Shown in pieces: positions 46,756-59,393 of a stretch of DNA of 64,000 bases. The translations under genes were made by a program, and so were the position numbers. Source of the DNA: Dentipellis sp. KUC8613 (taxonomy: Eukaryota; Basidiomycota; Agaricomycetes; Russulales; Hericiaceae). Every line of letters starts with the position of its first letter. The stretch's first letter is position 1. Under the pieces are notes generated by a model. That model searched no databases. It was not told the DNA's origin and saw nothing but the letters and a program-made list of their open reading frames with translations. The stretch lies in the NCBI GenBank assembly GCA_002286715.1, contig NSJX01000019.1, positions 186,001 through 250,000 of the forward strand, written 5' to 3'.

Positions 46756-48352
46756 CTTGCGAGGCGTGCACGTATGGTGGTATATGTAGATTAGCTGTGT
46801 CTCAGGGTATCTTGCTGGAGACCGTGACGCTGTATTGCACAGAATGGGCGGAGGTTGCAAGGTCGTGGTAGAGGGAAGACGTAAATGAAATGGTTGCGCT
46901 AGCTCGCGTGCATGTGGGCAACGTTGCAGGGCTGTATGTATGTTGTGTCGGTGTGTGGCGTGGTTTCTGGAGGTGCTACGCGTTACACAGGCGTCAGATC
47001 TACACAGCAAGCTGTCGAGGTGGAGGACCGGGGTAAAGGTGAGGCGGCAAAGCTGCGATGACTCCCGAGAAATTCTTGATCTTATCTTATCAGGACACCT
47101 TGGTCTCCGGCGCCTGTGTTACTAGCGCGCGCCAACTGCCTCCTGCTCATCGCATCGAGCATTCAGGAGACTCGAGTCCGTAAATCGCCTTGGTCGGAAT
47201 CACCCTGTCATAAGACCATCCATGCTAGCGCTCCGGACCCATACACCTTTCTTAGACCAGACGCCGTCTCGACACGCTTGAACACCCAAATACCTCCTTG
47301 GGTCAAGGACTCCATCTATCGCGGCCTCTCACTGGCATCGACGTTCTTCTCGGACCTTTTTTGGGTACTAGATGCGCCGATGCAAGGCCAGAACGTGCAC
47401 CATAAAAAACCGGTACATGCAGCAATGGCGAACCACGAAGCTCAGGAAGATTTGCCCGTATATGACCAGGACATAGCATCCGTGAGATGTATGCCAAGGC
47501 AGATGCTCGTCTATGGCGCACAATCAGCGAAGCAGAACCAATTGGATGCAATAGAGCTGGCGGTTCCGTAGTAAGTCCTCCCCTCCCCCGCCCGGTACGG
47601 TTTCACCGAAGCTCTTCTACGCGCTGATGGCAGCACGCGTGCCCTGCGTCCCTGGGGTCTCTTCGCCCAAATCAGCGAATGTGTGGATGATTGCGCCCCA
47701 GATGCTGCATGTGGAGATGATCATTCCTTCCCTTCCCTGCTGGCGGCGTCTGGCGCGTCTACGCAAGCTCTGCTGGATCACGGGCATGGCTGTCTCGTCT
47801 TCGGTACGGCTTTTGCACATGGCCTTCTCCGGGCAATGTCCTTTGGGCGGCTCATCAGCATGCACTTCCACCAGCCCACGCTTGCCCGTAGCCCGCATGC
47901 ATCGAGGGCCTGGGCGCTTGCGATAAGCAACAACATCCGCATCTAGCGGCGTTCTCTGGCCGCCGAATCCCTGCACAACGCTCGCACCCCGAGGACATTG
48001 GCAACTGCATTGCGAGCATGAATATAGAGACTGCGGCTACGGCACGCCTGAGAGTGCGGTGCATGGCGCGTGGCACGTGAGAGCCAGGACACGAGGCGCG
48101 TGCGTCTGGGCTCGTGCAAGTCCTCGAACACCGTCCTCCTTCTGCCCTCGTGGGTTCCATGCCCTTACCGCGTCAATACCGTGGCTTTCATTAGCTACAA
48201 ATCCACTCAATCACGTCACGATACGCCACAGCCCCCGTTCGTCCGCCCTTTAAACCTATCCCGAGTCCGCGTCCGCGCCTCGGTCAGACGCTCCGCAACT
48301 TTTTTCGCTCCTTCAAGTTCGTATACCCTCTCGCGCGTGCTCTTCCCCCACG
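46756..48352. other. Intergenic, no gene supported
   Basis: A 151-codon plus-strand frame at 47116-47571 and another at 47683-47946 have partly protein-like sequence but no recognisable domain or joining. A TTTAAA near 48250 is a possible TATA element for the GH16 gene. Confidence 0.4.
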
Positions 48353-50041
48353 ATGCGCAATCTGCTCGTGCTGCTGCTACCGCTGCTCCCTGTCACGTCG
48401 TCCTACGATATCGTGCGCGATTACTCCGGGCAGACGTTCTTCGACCGATGGGACTTTTATGGGAACTGGGACAATTTGACCCTGGGTACGTCGCTTGTTC
48501 GTCGCGCATTCGCTCTGTCTGACCATTCCGCGGCGCACAGGCGACGTTTGGTGGCAAGACAAGAACACGGCCACGCAACAGCGTCTCGCCTACGTCGACG
48601 ATAACGGCCGGGCGGTCATGCGCGTCGACAACTCGAGCAATGTGCCCTTCAACGAAAAGCGAAACTCCGTGCGTGCCGCATGCAGCTACCCCAATGCCAT
48701 TTCTGACGCCTCCACCTCTCTACCAGATTCGCATTACGTCGCAAGACACGTACGGCGTGGGCAGTCTGTGGATCATCGACCTGACACATATTCCATTCGG
48801 CTGCTCCGTACGTGAGCTCTCGACATGCCTGGCGCGTCGTGCTGATGCTCCTGCAGGTGTGGCCCGCATTCTGGACGAAGGGCCCCCTCTGGCCCGACAA
48901 CGGCGAAATCGACATCATCGAAGCCATAAACGTGCGCGCAGTCCCTCGTTCCGTACCGCCACCCCACGCTGACCCGCGCGATGCGAACAGGTCATGAACC
49001 ACAACCAGTACGCGCTGCACACGACGCACGGCTGCTTCTCTCCCGCCGCGGCGAACAACTCGCAGACGGGCTCGCAGGGCCCCACCGACTGCTCGCTCGG
49101 CAGCGGCTGCGTCGTCTCCGAGAACAAGCCGAACAGCTTCAACGAGGGCTTCGCGCAGGCCGGCGGAGGCGTGTTTGCGACGCAGTTTGACGTCTCGGGC
49201 ATATTGTGAGTGGCGCTGCTCCCGGGCTGCTATAATTGCATACTGACGCTGTGCCGTCGCGTGCGTAGTATGTGGTACTGGAGCGTGCGTCATTCATTCA
49301 TCGAGCTCCGAAGATAGCGCTGACGCCGATGCGCTCGGGCTTTTCAGCGCGCAGATGTCCCGGCCTCGATCCAGCAGGCGACCTCGACGTCCTCGATCGA
49401 CATCTCCCAGTGGGGCACGCCCTCCGCCAGCTTCCCCGGCACGGGCTGCAACATCCCGCAGTTCTTCACGGCGCAGAATCTCGTCTTCGACATCACGCTC
49501 TGTGGCGTCTGGTACGTGCTTCGCGCGCCGTGCATGCTGTCGTACTAGCTCGGCTCACGAATGACGCTCTCAGGGCGGGCGTCCCGTCCATCTACACCCC
49601 CGCGTGCGGCCATTCGGGTCCCACGGGCCTCTGCGTGCGTTCCTCTTCCTCTTCGCTTTCACATGCCAGATCCGTATCGTACTCACTCATATTTGCGTGA
49701 CGTGATGGCAGTACAACGACAACGTCGTCGGCGCCGGCTCGCCCAAGTACGACGACGCGTACTTCGAGATCAACTACGTCCGCGCGTACACGACGGGGCC
49801 CTCGAGCACGCAGGCGCCCGCCGCGACGGGCGCCGCGAACAGCCCGAACGGCGTCGCGGTGACGGGCTCTCCCACGTCCGGCCCGGCGACGAGTGCCGCG
49901 GAGACGACGGGCCCGACGCCGACGCCGACGAACAGCGGCGGTGCGGCGAACGGGTCGCAGAAGCGCGTCGAGTGGAAGGAGCTCGGGCTGCTCGCGGTTC
50001 CCTTGGTGGGTCTCGTGTCGTCCGTGCTTGTGCTCGTTTGA
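48353..50041 (+). CDS. GPI-anchored glycoside hydrolase family 16 endo-beta-glucanase
   Basis: About ten exons give roughly 410 residues. The signal peptide is [17 protein letters not shown]. The GH16 fold is shown by [20 protein letters not shown], then [40 protein letters not shown] with the catalytic GEIDIIE motif (nucleophile Glu, Asp, acid/base Glu), and [10 protein letters not shown]. Cys residues follow that could form disulfides ([21 protein letters not shown]). A Ser/Thr/Ala-rich linker precedes a hydrophobic tail ([19 protein letters not shown]), fitting a GPI-attachment signal. The enzyme probably works on beta-1,3(4)-glucans at the cell wall or in plant hemicellulose. Catalytic residues are intact. 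Such genes are multicopy in wood-decay fungi. Confidence 0.92.
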
Positions 50042-50855
50042 GGCGCTTGTTGATTCGTGCTGTTGGACTTGGCGCCTTTGCACGGTGCGCGCGTTGCACA
50101 TTTCGCTTGGACTGCGACTATGCTTGGGATTGGGATTGGGACTGGGCTGGACTGGGATTGTGCGGTCTGGATCTGGAAACGTTGACTTGATGATACCCCA
50201 TAGATGGACCTTTCCTGACTGATGCGGATGGGATGGGATGCTTACGATTTCGGACAGTTCGGTGTTCTGTTCGCTTCATGACGTTTATGGAGGGGTGGGA
50301 GTTCGCGCACGATCTAGCAGTGTTGGTGCTGCCGTTGCTCGTATTTAGCTATGTATTTTTGAACAGTTGCACGATAGAGCTACGTTTACGATATCCTTTG
50401 TTCATTACTACTTACTAGTGTAACGTGTTTTTATAACGAGTGTTGTTTGTTGTGCTGCATAGTTGGCTGGTGGGAAGAAGCAGGCTTGGTGCTGTGTGAT
50501 GGTGCAGTAGAGTGTCGGATGGGATACTAAACAGGAACTCGGTAGGGCCGTGCTAGGCGGTAACGGGCTCCCGCTACCGATAACAATTCAAGAAAATCGC
50601 CGTACGTGTTCGCCCAGCCTCATATGTTGTGAACTGGCGGTACGAAGGAAGGAGACGTGCGTCGCACTCGTGAGATACGAGGGTACGGAACAGGGCACGA
50701 ATGGCAAGATAAGTAATATTAAAAGCAGTCTATTAGTAGAGTGTCGTATGAGCCACTAAACTATGAGTTTTATCAGGGCCATGAACGGCAGGCATAAGTA
50801 ACATTAGAAAGTTTATGGTAACGTGATTATACAGGGGATAGAGAAGTGTCGAGGT
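50042..50855. other. Convergent intergenic region
   Basis: Between the 3' ends of the GH16 gene (plus) and the cysteine-rich gene (minus). No gene seen. Confidence 0.5.
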
Positions 50856-51517
50856 TCATGTCGACTCGTAGCAGACGACCTCCAGGTCGGTCAGTCGGAG
50901 CTGATCAACAACACAGAGTGTAACGTCTAGCAGCCGAGACTTTCGAGGGCACCTGATGATAATCCGAGGATCCTTGAACGCGTCCTGCAGACCATTCTGC
51001 GGCTCGTCAATAACGGTCTCAAAACGTCAATGTAGGAGGGACTCACAGCTGGACGCCCGTAGATTCGAGTGTAGACATTGATTACCATTGTGTAGGCAAT
51101 GCACTCGGGACATCCTTTCTTGGCCCTCCTGCCGGGCTCGACGGTCTGGGAGCAGGAGCAGGCTGGTGTGTCAGGCTCGTGCGGAAATTGGTGCACTAAG
51201 ACGGCAGCTAATGTGTTCATGAAGGCCTCGCACTTGCCCGAGATGAGCTCGTGTTTGTCGCTTCCCCTGTTGGCGACAATCGCGGCAGGATTGGTGGAAA
51301 CTGAGTGTGAAAGTGCGCGCGACTGGCTATGACTGGGGTTCGGGAGCGGCGGCCTGTGGGCTTTGCAGCAGTAGTATTCTAGCTCGACAGAGCCGGGTCC
51401 TAGAGGGAGGCACAGGAGTCCCTGCGAGCAGCATATGTTACAAGGGACAGCGGGGGCTGAAGCGGTCGTGGGTCGCGTAGAATGTGAGACCTTGGTCACA
51501 GAGCGTGTCGCTGGCAT
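50856..51517 (-). CDS. Cysteine-rich orphan protein, 203 aa
   Basis: Two exons (51517-51047 and 50996-50856) sum to exactly 204 codons; the 50-nt intron starts GTGAGT and ends CCGCAG. The protein has Cys-rich segments (PCNICCSQGLLCLPLGPGSV, EYYCCKAH, ACSCSQTVEPGRRAKKGCPE) that could bind zinc, and helical-looking parts (CEAFMNTLAAVLVHQF, TMVINVYTRIYG). The second exon gives PRIIIRCPRKSRLLDVTLCV and DLEVVCYEST, far more protein-like than reading through the intron. No signal peptide. Unknown function; no family was recognised. Confidence 0.62.
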
Positions 51518-52424
51518 CTTGGAAAGAGCAGGTGGAGGATCTGGATGGGTGTTTGAGTGGGCGACTCAGAGAAGGGTACGCAGATGCATATTTTAACACT
51601 GAATTCCTGAGATTTTATGGGGCAGATGGACCCAAGCCAAAACATGGCGAGGTATAAGCATTGCTCGCCACGATGTCAAGACTTGTCAGCGCTAGTGTGG
51701 CGAGGACCTACTGCACGCCGTTTGCGATTATATGGGCCTTCCGCTACATCACGTTGCCTGTAGCGTGGATCATAACAAAATATCAGGTAGATCTGTGCTT
51801 GAACATCAGATACTCGTACCCGTCTGTAGTGAATTCGAGTTAGTAACGGTAAGGGTCAGGGTGAACGCCACAAGCGTTGTCCCGGATTGGGACAATGGGT
51901 GACGTTAGAATTTACGTAAGAAAGAAGGAACGAGCGCAGTCGTGGTCACAGTATCGGCACCGGATGACATTACAGGACTCAGACAGCTTGCGTTCGCCCA
52001 CCATCTCCTCGCTTATGTTCACCTGTGGCCTGCTGCAAACAGCCCTCAACTCACCCTTGTTCCTCCCAGACTCCTAAACACCCTCACCTCGGTGATCAGG
52101 CGCACTTTCTCTCCTGTCACCGATATAACCCGCTTTGGCCAGCTGCCGCGCGTAGGATTCCCGAAAAGTCATAGCTTTGCTGGTGAGATTCGCCGCAGCT
52201 GGCACTTTGGGCCTTCTGAACTCGCTGAAATGATCTGTGTCACAGCGCTTTTGCTTCATTCCCCTCTCCATATTTTTATCATCAGTGAGTTGTAGTCTCG
52301 CTCAAAGCGCGGGTTCTCAGCCTAAGTACGGCTCTAGACCTCGTTTTTCTTTGATTTTTATCTCCAGAGTCGGATGGCGACCCCCATTCCTCTGCCGCCA
52401 CGCCCCGCATCGCCGCATAGACCG
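51518..52424. promoter_or_regulatory. Divergent intergenic region
   Basis: About 900 bases between two genes that point away from each other, so it holds both promoters. No gene or clear motif was identified. Confidence 0.4.
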
Positions 52425-55400
52425 ATGACGAACGCAAGACCTGACCTGGAGAGCACTGTATGTATCCCTTACTAACAGTGAGGGCGATCGGTTGGAAGTT
52501 AATGTAGACTTCGCAGCCCATGACTAAACCACGCGCTCACCCAGACTCGATGCGGGCCACACCGATGGCCCGCGAAGTATGCAAGGACTTTCTCAAAGGT
52601 CGCTGCAAACGCGACCCATGTCGCTATATCCATCCCCCGCCCGACGAGACCCTGGGCCCTGCCGTCACCGCCGAAAAGGCGTTTGAGAAGGTTCATATCG
52701 TAGAGCATTCTTCTAATTTGCCAGAGGAGACGCCGTTCACCCGGCCTCTCCATATTTTGCCACATGCCCCGGCAACAGTGAATGTAAGTAGCACATCGAT
52801 ACAGCCTTGGTCTTCCTTCATCCGGGTCATCGGCTTATGATATGCTTCCTACCATAGATGCCCACCGTGGGCGCACCAGAAAATATTGGAACACTATACC
52901 AGCCCACAGCGGTCCTCACTCATCCGGTACCACGATCGGACGGTCCCATGTTCCAAGTGAGATCTTTATCTGTTGTACCATAACAACGATTGGCGATCTC
53001 AACGCAAAATCATAGCTCAAAGGTCGTGAGGTGCAGATCTGCATCGCCTTTTTGAAAGGCCAGTGCCGGTACGGTGACCGCTGCCATAGGCTGCACATCA
53101 CGCTCCAGCATCTGCTTGAGGTAATCAACCAACTCCATCGTGCTCTCATGCCCATCTCACGCTTGCTTATCTTCAGGCAGGGGGGCATGGCCTTTCCCCT
53201 TCTCTCATGGCTCAAAATAACCGCGGGCCTATTATCCGTCCCGCAGAAAATAACAGAATGTACGTTGATTTTGAATCAGCGCCTATCTTACAACTGACAC
53301 ATCGCTTTTCCAGGCCAATGGGCCCGCCACCCCGTATGGGGGGACCAGGGCTAGATCCTCAGGTAAGCATATTGTGTTTCGTTGTATTCCTTGTCAAACG
53401 TGACGGTCGTAGAATCGACCTGTCTTGCCACCCCAGGGGCCGATGGGAGTAATAGATCCTGCAGTAGCTCACCATGATGGTATCCATAAGGTCTTCGACG
53501 AAAAGCGCGAGCTCGTGCAGCTCGCACCTCCGCGACCGGGCGTGCCGGTTGCGGTCAACTTGCCACCGCAGTACGGGGGGCAAAGACAGGACCACCCCTT
53601 CTCGCAGGTATGGCGTCTATCAATTGCAGCGAGTTATGGAATGACGGTAGTGGTTGTGCATAGCGCCTGCCTCGTCCGCATGTGGCCCAAAATGTACACT
53701 CAAGTCCGTACCCAGTGTGGCCCCCGCCAGCGGATCACACACGTAGCGACTCTAATGTTACCGCATCGTCATCCGAGCCGGAGAGCAGGCTGTCTGTCAG
53801 CAGCTTGGATAGGCAGACTGTGCGTACCACTACTCCGTCCGCCAATTCCCAGAATACCATATGAATAACTTTCCAGAAAACTACTGATTCCGCTCCCTCA
53901 TCGCCCGAGGCTTCGAACGTTCGATCCCTGAAAGCCGACGCATCTCGACCTCTAATGCCTCTTGCTCCGCGTGGCGTTTGCTTCCAATGGGTCCATGGCA
54001 GGTGTCAGAGACTCGTCTGCAAATACCGCCACTCTGGTTTTGACCGTCAACTTGTCGTTTCCCCGCAGCAAGACTCAGTATGTCTATCAGTCGTTATATC
54101 ACGCGTTCGTCTACTGACAGGGACGCAGGCCAAGGTCGCCGAATCCCACATCTCGGGTGGCCAGAGCGACGTGTCTGCAAGCACGGCGAAAGCGTCCAGC
54201 GTGGAGGCAGGGCGTGCTCCGTCGCAGCCTCGCAAGAGGCCTGAGGCTGCTGCTCGTCCCTCTGTAGCCAAGGAGGCCGTCAGTGTGAGTCCATACGCCT
54301 CGGTGTCACGTCTTATCGCCTAATCCTGATACCCGATAGGGAACATCTTCGCCTTCGCGTCCGCAGCAACACACGCCGCTGCACTCTCTTCCCGTACATA
54401 ATAAGCCGCGCCGGGTCGCTCCCCCTCGACTGCCCCCCATGACGATTTCCGTCCTTGAACAAGCCAGAGTGACCTTCGGGCCTGGTTTTGACATACAGCA
54501 TATCAAAACCGCGTTCGATACTCTGTTCGTCAAGATCACGGATGTACCAGTTGACCTGCCGCGTGAGAAGGTCGAACACTTCCTCAAGCCCTTCGGGACC
54601 GTTATTGAAGTCCGACGCAACAACGATGCCTACGAGGGGAGACAGAGCATTGGTGTCAAGATGTCCAATCCTACGGAGGCATCGGCAGCTGTGGAGTCCT
54701 TGGACAACGTCGAGATTTGGGGCGGGCGGATCCGCGTGCGTCTCTCGCTCGGCAGGACCGCCGAGGCCCGGGTCATGTGCGATGCGGACGTCCATGTCAT
54801 GTGGCAAGCCCCACTGAGGGGCGCATACGCCGGCTACATGACCAAGGAGGCCGCCGAGAAGGCAGTCGAAAGGATGGACGGGCTCATGATGACTTCGTCC
54901 AGGAAGAAAACGACTTACTTCATCACGGCGTCGCTGCACAAAGGCGAACCCTGCTTGGGCCCCTTCAATGTGCGCTTCTGGGGCCTGCCGCTGGCGGCGG
55001 AGAAGGAGAAGAGCATTGTCGACAAGTTCGGGGAGAACACCGGGTATATGTGGAAGACCCCGCCGTTCCGGCCGCAGAAGAAGTTTGGCATGGAGACGGT
55101 GGAGAGCATCCTCAAGCAGATCGGCAAATTGTCGTCGCCCATGTTCGTGTCCCCGCCGCCGTACAAGGACGGCATGGTGCACGCCTGGGTGCGCTACGAG
55201 ACCCCAGACATCGCGAAGACTGCATGCGAGCTCAACGGCCTGCCCCAGGAGCGGATGAAGCAGGAGAAGATATACGTGCAGCGCATACATACGGTGACGC
55301 AGAGCGTCCCGTGGGACGTGTATAACATCATCGGTGGCGGGATCTCACAGCTTCGCCTGGACACGTGGAAGACCTCGCGCGAGACAAACATCGTGGTCAG

Positions 55401-56553
55401 AAAGGAGGAGGATAAGGGTGTGGTGATAGTCAAGCTTGTGTCGAACGACAAGAAGACCCTCGTGCGGGTCAAGAGCAAGCTCAATTTGCTCATCCATGGC
55501 GAGCTGCTCCAGGTAGACGGCAAGCAGGTCTGGGATGGCTTCTTCACCCTTCCATCCACAATGGACCTCGTGAGGGATCAGGAGCGTTGGAACTCTGTCC
55601 TGATCCGCGTGGACAGAGTGCGGCGCACGGTGAGAATCATCGGGCACCCGAACAATTGCAGGCTAGTCCGCACAAATATCCTGGATAAGCTCGTGGGGTT
55701 CCGCGGACGAAAGGTCTCTACCATCGACCTCTCCGGGCGTATGATCGGTCTCTTCATGAACAGCGACCTCAAGGCACTGCAAAATGCGCACGGGCCGGAG
55801 AACGTCTGGCTAGACCTCACACAGCACGTCATCTGCGTGCGCGAGTCGCCCGACAAACCGAACATCTATGAGGTGGTCGAGAAGGCAGTCCGCAAGGCGC
55901 AGCAACGCCACCCTAGCGAGCGCGCCGCGGACCCGTGCCCCGTGTGCTTCGAGAACCCGACGCAGCCCGTCGTGCTCGGGTGCAGCCACATCTTCTGCAA
56001 GGCCTGTCTCGCGCGCTACCTGCAGTCCGCCATCGACACGCGCCGCTTCCCGCTCACCTGCCTCGGCGCGGAGGGCACCTGCGGCGCGCCCGTCTCGCTC
56101 TACACCGCGCGCGACGTGCTCCCGCCGGGCGACTTCCACGCGCTCGCGCGCGCGGCGTTCCACGCGCACGTGCAGGCGCACCCTGACGACTTCCACTACT
56201 GCCCCACGCCCGACTGCGAGCAGGTGTACCGCCCCGGCCCGCGCGACACCGTCCTGGCGTGCCCCGACTGCCTGACGGCCATCTGCCCGCACTGCGTGTG
56301 CGAGTACCACGAGGGCGTGACGTGTCTGGATCGCGAGATCGGCATCGACGGCGGCGTGGAGGCGTGGGCGGCGAGCCATGACGCGAAGAGGTGCCCGAAG
56401 TGCAAGACGATGATTGAGCGCGCCGAGGGGTGCAACCATGTGACGTGCACGCGGTGCCATACGCATATGTGCTTTGTGTGCTTGGACACGTTCCCCAAGG
56501 GAGAGGGGATTTATGATCATATGCGGCAGGAGCATGGCAGCATTGGGCTGTGA
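52425..56553 (+). CDS. CCCH zinc finger, RRM and RBR-type E3 ubiquitin ligase
   Basis: A multi-exon N-terminal part and a long last exon give about 1,100 residues. Three CCCH fingers are spread over the first half: VCKDFLKGRCKRDPCRYIH, ICIAFLKGQCRYGDRCHRLH and VCFQWVHGRCQRLVCKYRH. An RRM-like domain follows (LFVKITDVPVDL, FGTVIEVRR, SIGVKM), then a KH- or RRM-like middle region. The C-terminus is a full RBR module: RING1 (CPVCFENP, CSHIFCKACL), IBR (CPTPDCEQVY, CPDCLTAICPHC) and RING2 (CPKCKTMIERAEGCNHVTC), where the Cys in EGCNHV is the ubiquitin-thioester residue of RBR ligases. It probably ubiquitinates RNA-bound or RNA-processing targets. The start at 52425 joins in frame over an intron; 52520 is an alternative. 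Confidence 0.88.
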
Positions 56554-56948
56554 TCTTTTATGCTTCCTTTTGTCGTTCGGTGTTTGATAGTTGGTGCTGG
56601 TCGTTCGTTGCTTCTTTGGTGGTGGACTGTAGAGTTTGTGCTTTTTTGTCGACCTTGTACCTGTGGCAGCAGCTGCTGTCCTTTCGTGCTGCATGTATGT
56701 TGTATTTTTTCCAGCCCGCTTTTCTTATGATTTTTTTCATACCCTACTTGCTTGTTGTACGACTTCGTGGATATAGATGTACCGGAATTATGCTCTCTAT
56801 CTTCGCATTTATTATCAGCTCTGGATCAATTCACGGCAAGAAGGATGGATTTTCGGTGAAAGGTAAGCAAATGCCATAGAGCACTCGAGCACACATGCTT
56901 AGTGCAAGACTACCAAAACGATTGAGCCACAATTTGAACGGCAGCCCT
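56554..56948. other. Short convergent spacer
   Basis: Lies between the RBR gene stop and the end of the Argonaute fragment. It is too short for, and shows no trace of, MID or PIWI sequence. Confidence 0.6.
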
Positions 56949-58505
56949 TCATCGCCGCGACCTGAATGCCTTCTTTTTGAGAAGCTGGCAAGACACAATA
57001 ACGCACATCTCGGCGGGAAGGACCACTCTGATCGGCGTCTCCCTGATGACCACACCAAATGCATCAGGGTACTCAAATCGCTTCCCGTACTTCTGAAGGT
57101 AGTATTCCTGGATGAGGATAGTAAACGCCAACAGCCACGTAATGTACGAAAGATGGAAAATGCTTACCGTAACGGTCATCCTCTTGCCGTGAAGCTCGAA
57201 TTCATGATGGGCGCCCCGAGGGACGATCGCCCTTATAGGACGCATACTTTTGGTCAGCCTCGGCACGTCCTTGTGCACCCAGATGCCCCTTAGAGCGTTC
57301 CGCAGCGCCTTGAACCTCTCGTCTCGCTCGGAGAGGCTGCAGAGTCTACCGATATCCAGCTCGCGCTGGTTAGGGAAGAGGAACTGCGTGGCCCAGACGT
57401 GGAGGTGTCTTGGCGAGCGGCTCCTGCGATTTATATTGTGAGACACGCAGGGCAGATTCATGTGAAGTGGTGGGCTCGTACGCGAGGCTTCTCGGAACAG
57501 CCACGTCGGTGGATGTCTTTTCGACGGCCTTGTCTCCAGGAGTCGTGTTTTCGGCGACCGTGTCTTCGGTAGCCGTGCCTTCAATAGTGGGCTGAGTCAA
57601 TCTGAGCAGCGTCAATGATACCCGTGCAGTCAATAGGACACGTTTGGAGACGCACTGGAGGGGTCCCTCATTGCAGGCTACTTCATTTTCTAGTGTTTCG
57701 CCTTCGACGTGGGAGCGTGTTGTGAGCTCATCAACTTGAACAGCATGTTCCTGCCTGGAAGTATAGTGGAGATTAATTGAGCGGAAACGAAAGCAGGTAC
57801 AGTGTGTTGCATTACGCACTCGAGCTCACGAATTGGACGCTGGCTCACAAGGACGCGTAAGATATTGATCATTTCCGCTTGTCGAGGGTGTTCTCCTCCT
57901 TCGAGGATCGCTTCCACGATAGATCTAATGAGAATACGAATTGAGCGGCTCGGATTGCTTGAATGAGCGACAGAGGACAGACATAACATCCGTTGAATCG
58001 CCTGTCAGATGAAAGTGGATGGACTGCGTGTTGCCAGACATAGGAATCTCAAACTATACATTGTCAGTGCGTCGGCGAGCAGAGTGCAGGTGGAATGGGG
58101 GGTACCTTCATGCTAGAAGCTCCATAAAAAAGTCTGCCGATCGACCAGATGCTTGTCCCATCGAACACGATGCGTGCAGGGAATAAGTCAGGGTGGGCTA
58201 CCGTGTGCAAGTATTCAATGACTATCCGTGCGCGAGAAGAGTCCTGGATTTCGGGAGTAAAGGCTATTAAAGTCGCGATATGTCAGTCGGGCATGGCGGA
58301 GATGAGAGAGGATTGCGACGGACCAACTGAGAGAAGGATTCCCCGTGTAAGTTTGGGTTAGGCCCAGGACGTCGAATTACTGAGGCTTCGCCAAGACATA
58401 CTGACCATCATAGCGGTGAAGCTCCTTCGCAACCTTCAACGACAATACCGAGGCTTGCATGACGGCGGCGCTGGTTGGCGCTAGTACAACAGCGTCTTGA
58501 GGCAT
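56949..58505 (-). pseudogene. Argonaute fragment: N domain, L1 and PAZ only, MID/PIWI missing
   Basis: From 58505 the minus strand reads SLKVAKELHRYD, then an exon FTPEIQDSSRARIVIEYLH with FPARIVFDGTSIWSIGRLFY, which is the Argonaute N domain. L1-like sequence follows (MKFEIPMSG, MINILRVLVSQRPIRE). The PAZ region is clear: FKALRNALRGIWV, SMRPIRAIVPRGAHHEFELH, KRMTVT joined over an intron to EYYLQKYGKRFEYPD, then RVVLPAEMCVIVSCQLLKKK. The frame stops at 56949 just after PAZ, and only about 400 bases separate it from the neighbouring gene, so MID and PIWI are absent. Exon joining in L1 around 57700-58000 is uncertain and may be broken. It is most simply a truncated paralogue, but an expressed short form cannot be excluded. 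Confidence 0.8.
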
Positions 58506-59393
58506 AATGAGATTAGACCAAAAGTTACAACGTCAATGCTTCAGCCTCAGAACAGGGGGTGTGATGAGGAATAGAAGGGCGTAGACGAAGGACGTCAGTC
58601 TGTCGTAAATATAGGAAGCAGACAGCCCGAACGGCGAGGTTGGGGGCGTATATTTGATTAAATTTACGGGGGGTAGTCGCGAATCCCGAGGCATCAATTG
58701 AAGGGTATGGAATCAGCGGCTTCTTTGCAAAGCCACAGCCGTCGTATAAATGGATTTGGAGTAGCAATTCGACCAAGTGGCCGCCAGCTCGCAAACATCC
58801 TGGTTGAGCAAAATATGAGCACAAGTACAATTCTCTACATATACCAGTGGTGAATATGAGACAATCTTTGGATTTTGGCGGAACCAGTGCACTCACTTCG
58901 CTAGCTCTCCGTAGTCTTGGGTGTCATATATTCCTAGGGCGCAAACAGCGCAGCGGTAGCGAATAAGAGTACCCTATAACGGCCTTTGGGTCTCTTTTGA
59001 GGCGCAATATTAATACAGAGGCCGTGCTTAGTGAAGAAAGCAGGCTATGCTTGATATGTAGATTGAAGCTCGCCACTCTAAGTCTGGGCCATGCAGTCGA
59101 GCCTGCCGCGGTTATCCGTTGAGGACCAGTGTCAGTGAGCAGCGCGTACGCCATCGCATCCATACATGACAGTAGACACAGGCCGAATTGATACGCTGTA
59201 TTACAGTTTGCGTGGAAGCAAGAGTAAGGATGATGGAAGGCAAGCCTGGCGGAAGCATGATGGACCGCGACAGGTTATTGGAGAAGTCCCGCGGACCACA
59301 CCGGAGACATCCGGGACCCACGCTCTTTCGCTCGGGCAGCTCACCTCCCGCCGCGTCGCCGTCCCAGCACATTCACCACCTCCAGCACACACC
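58506..59393. other. Intergenic, no gene supported
   Basis: Upstream of the Argonaute fragment and of the ATP19-like gene, which diverge. No coherent coding sequence was found. Confidence 0.45.

Noticed and set aside
47116..47571. 151-codon plus-strand frame between the ORT1 and GH16 genes
   Set aside because: Mixed composition, no domain, no coherent flanking exons; left as unresolved intergenic sequence.
55810..56694. 294-codon minus-strand frame opposite the RBR domain
   Set aside because: Ala/Arg/Val-rich shadow; the plus strand carries a full zinc-binding RBR pattern.
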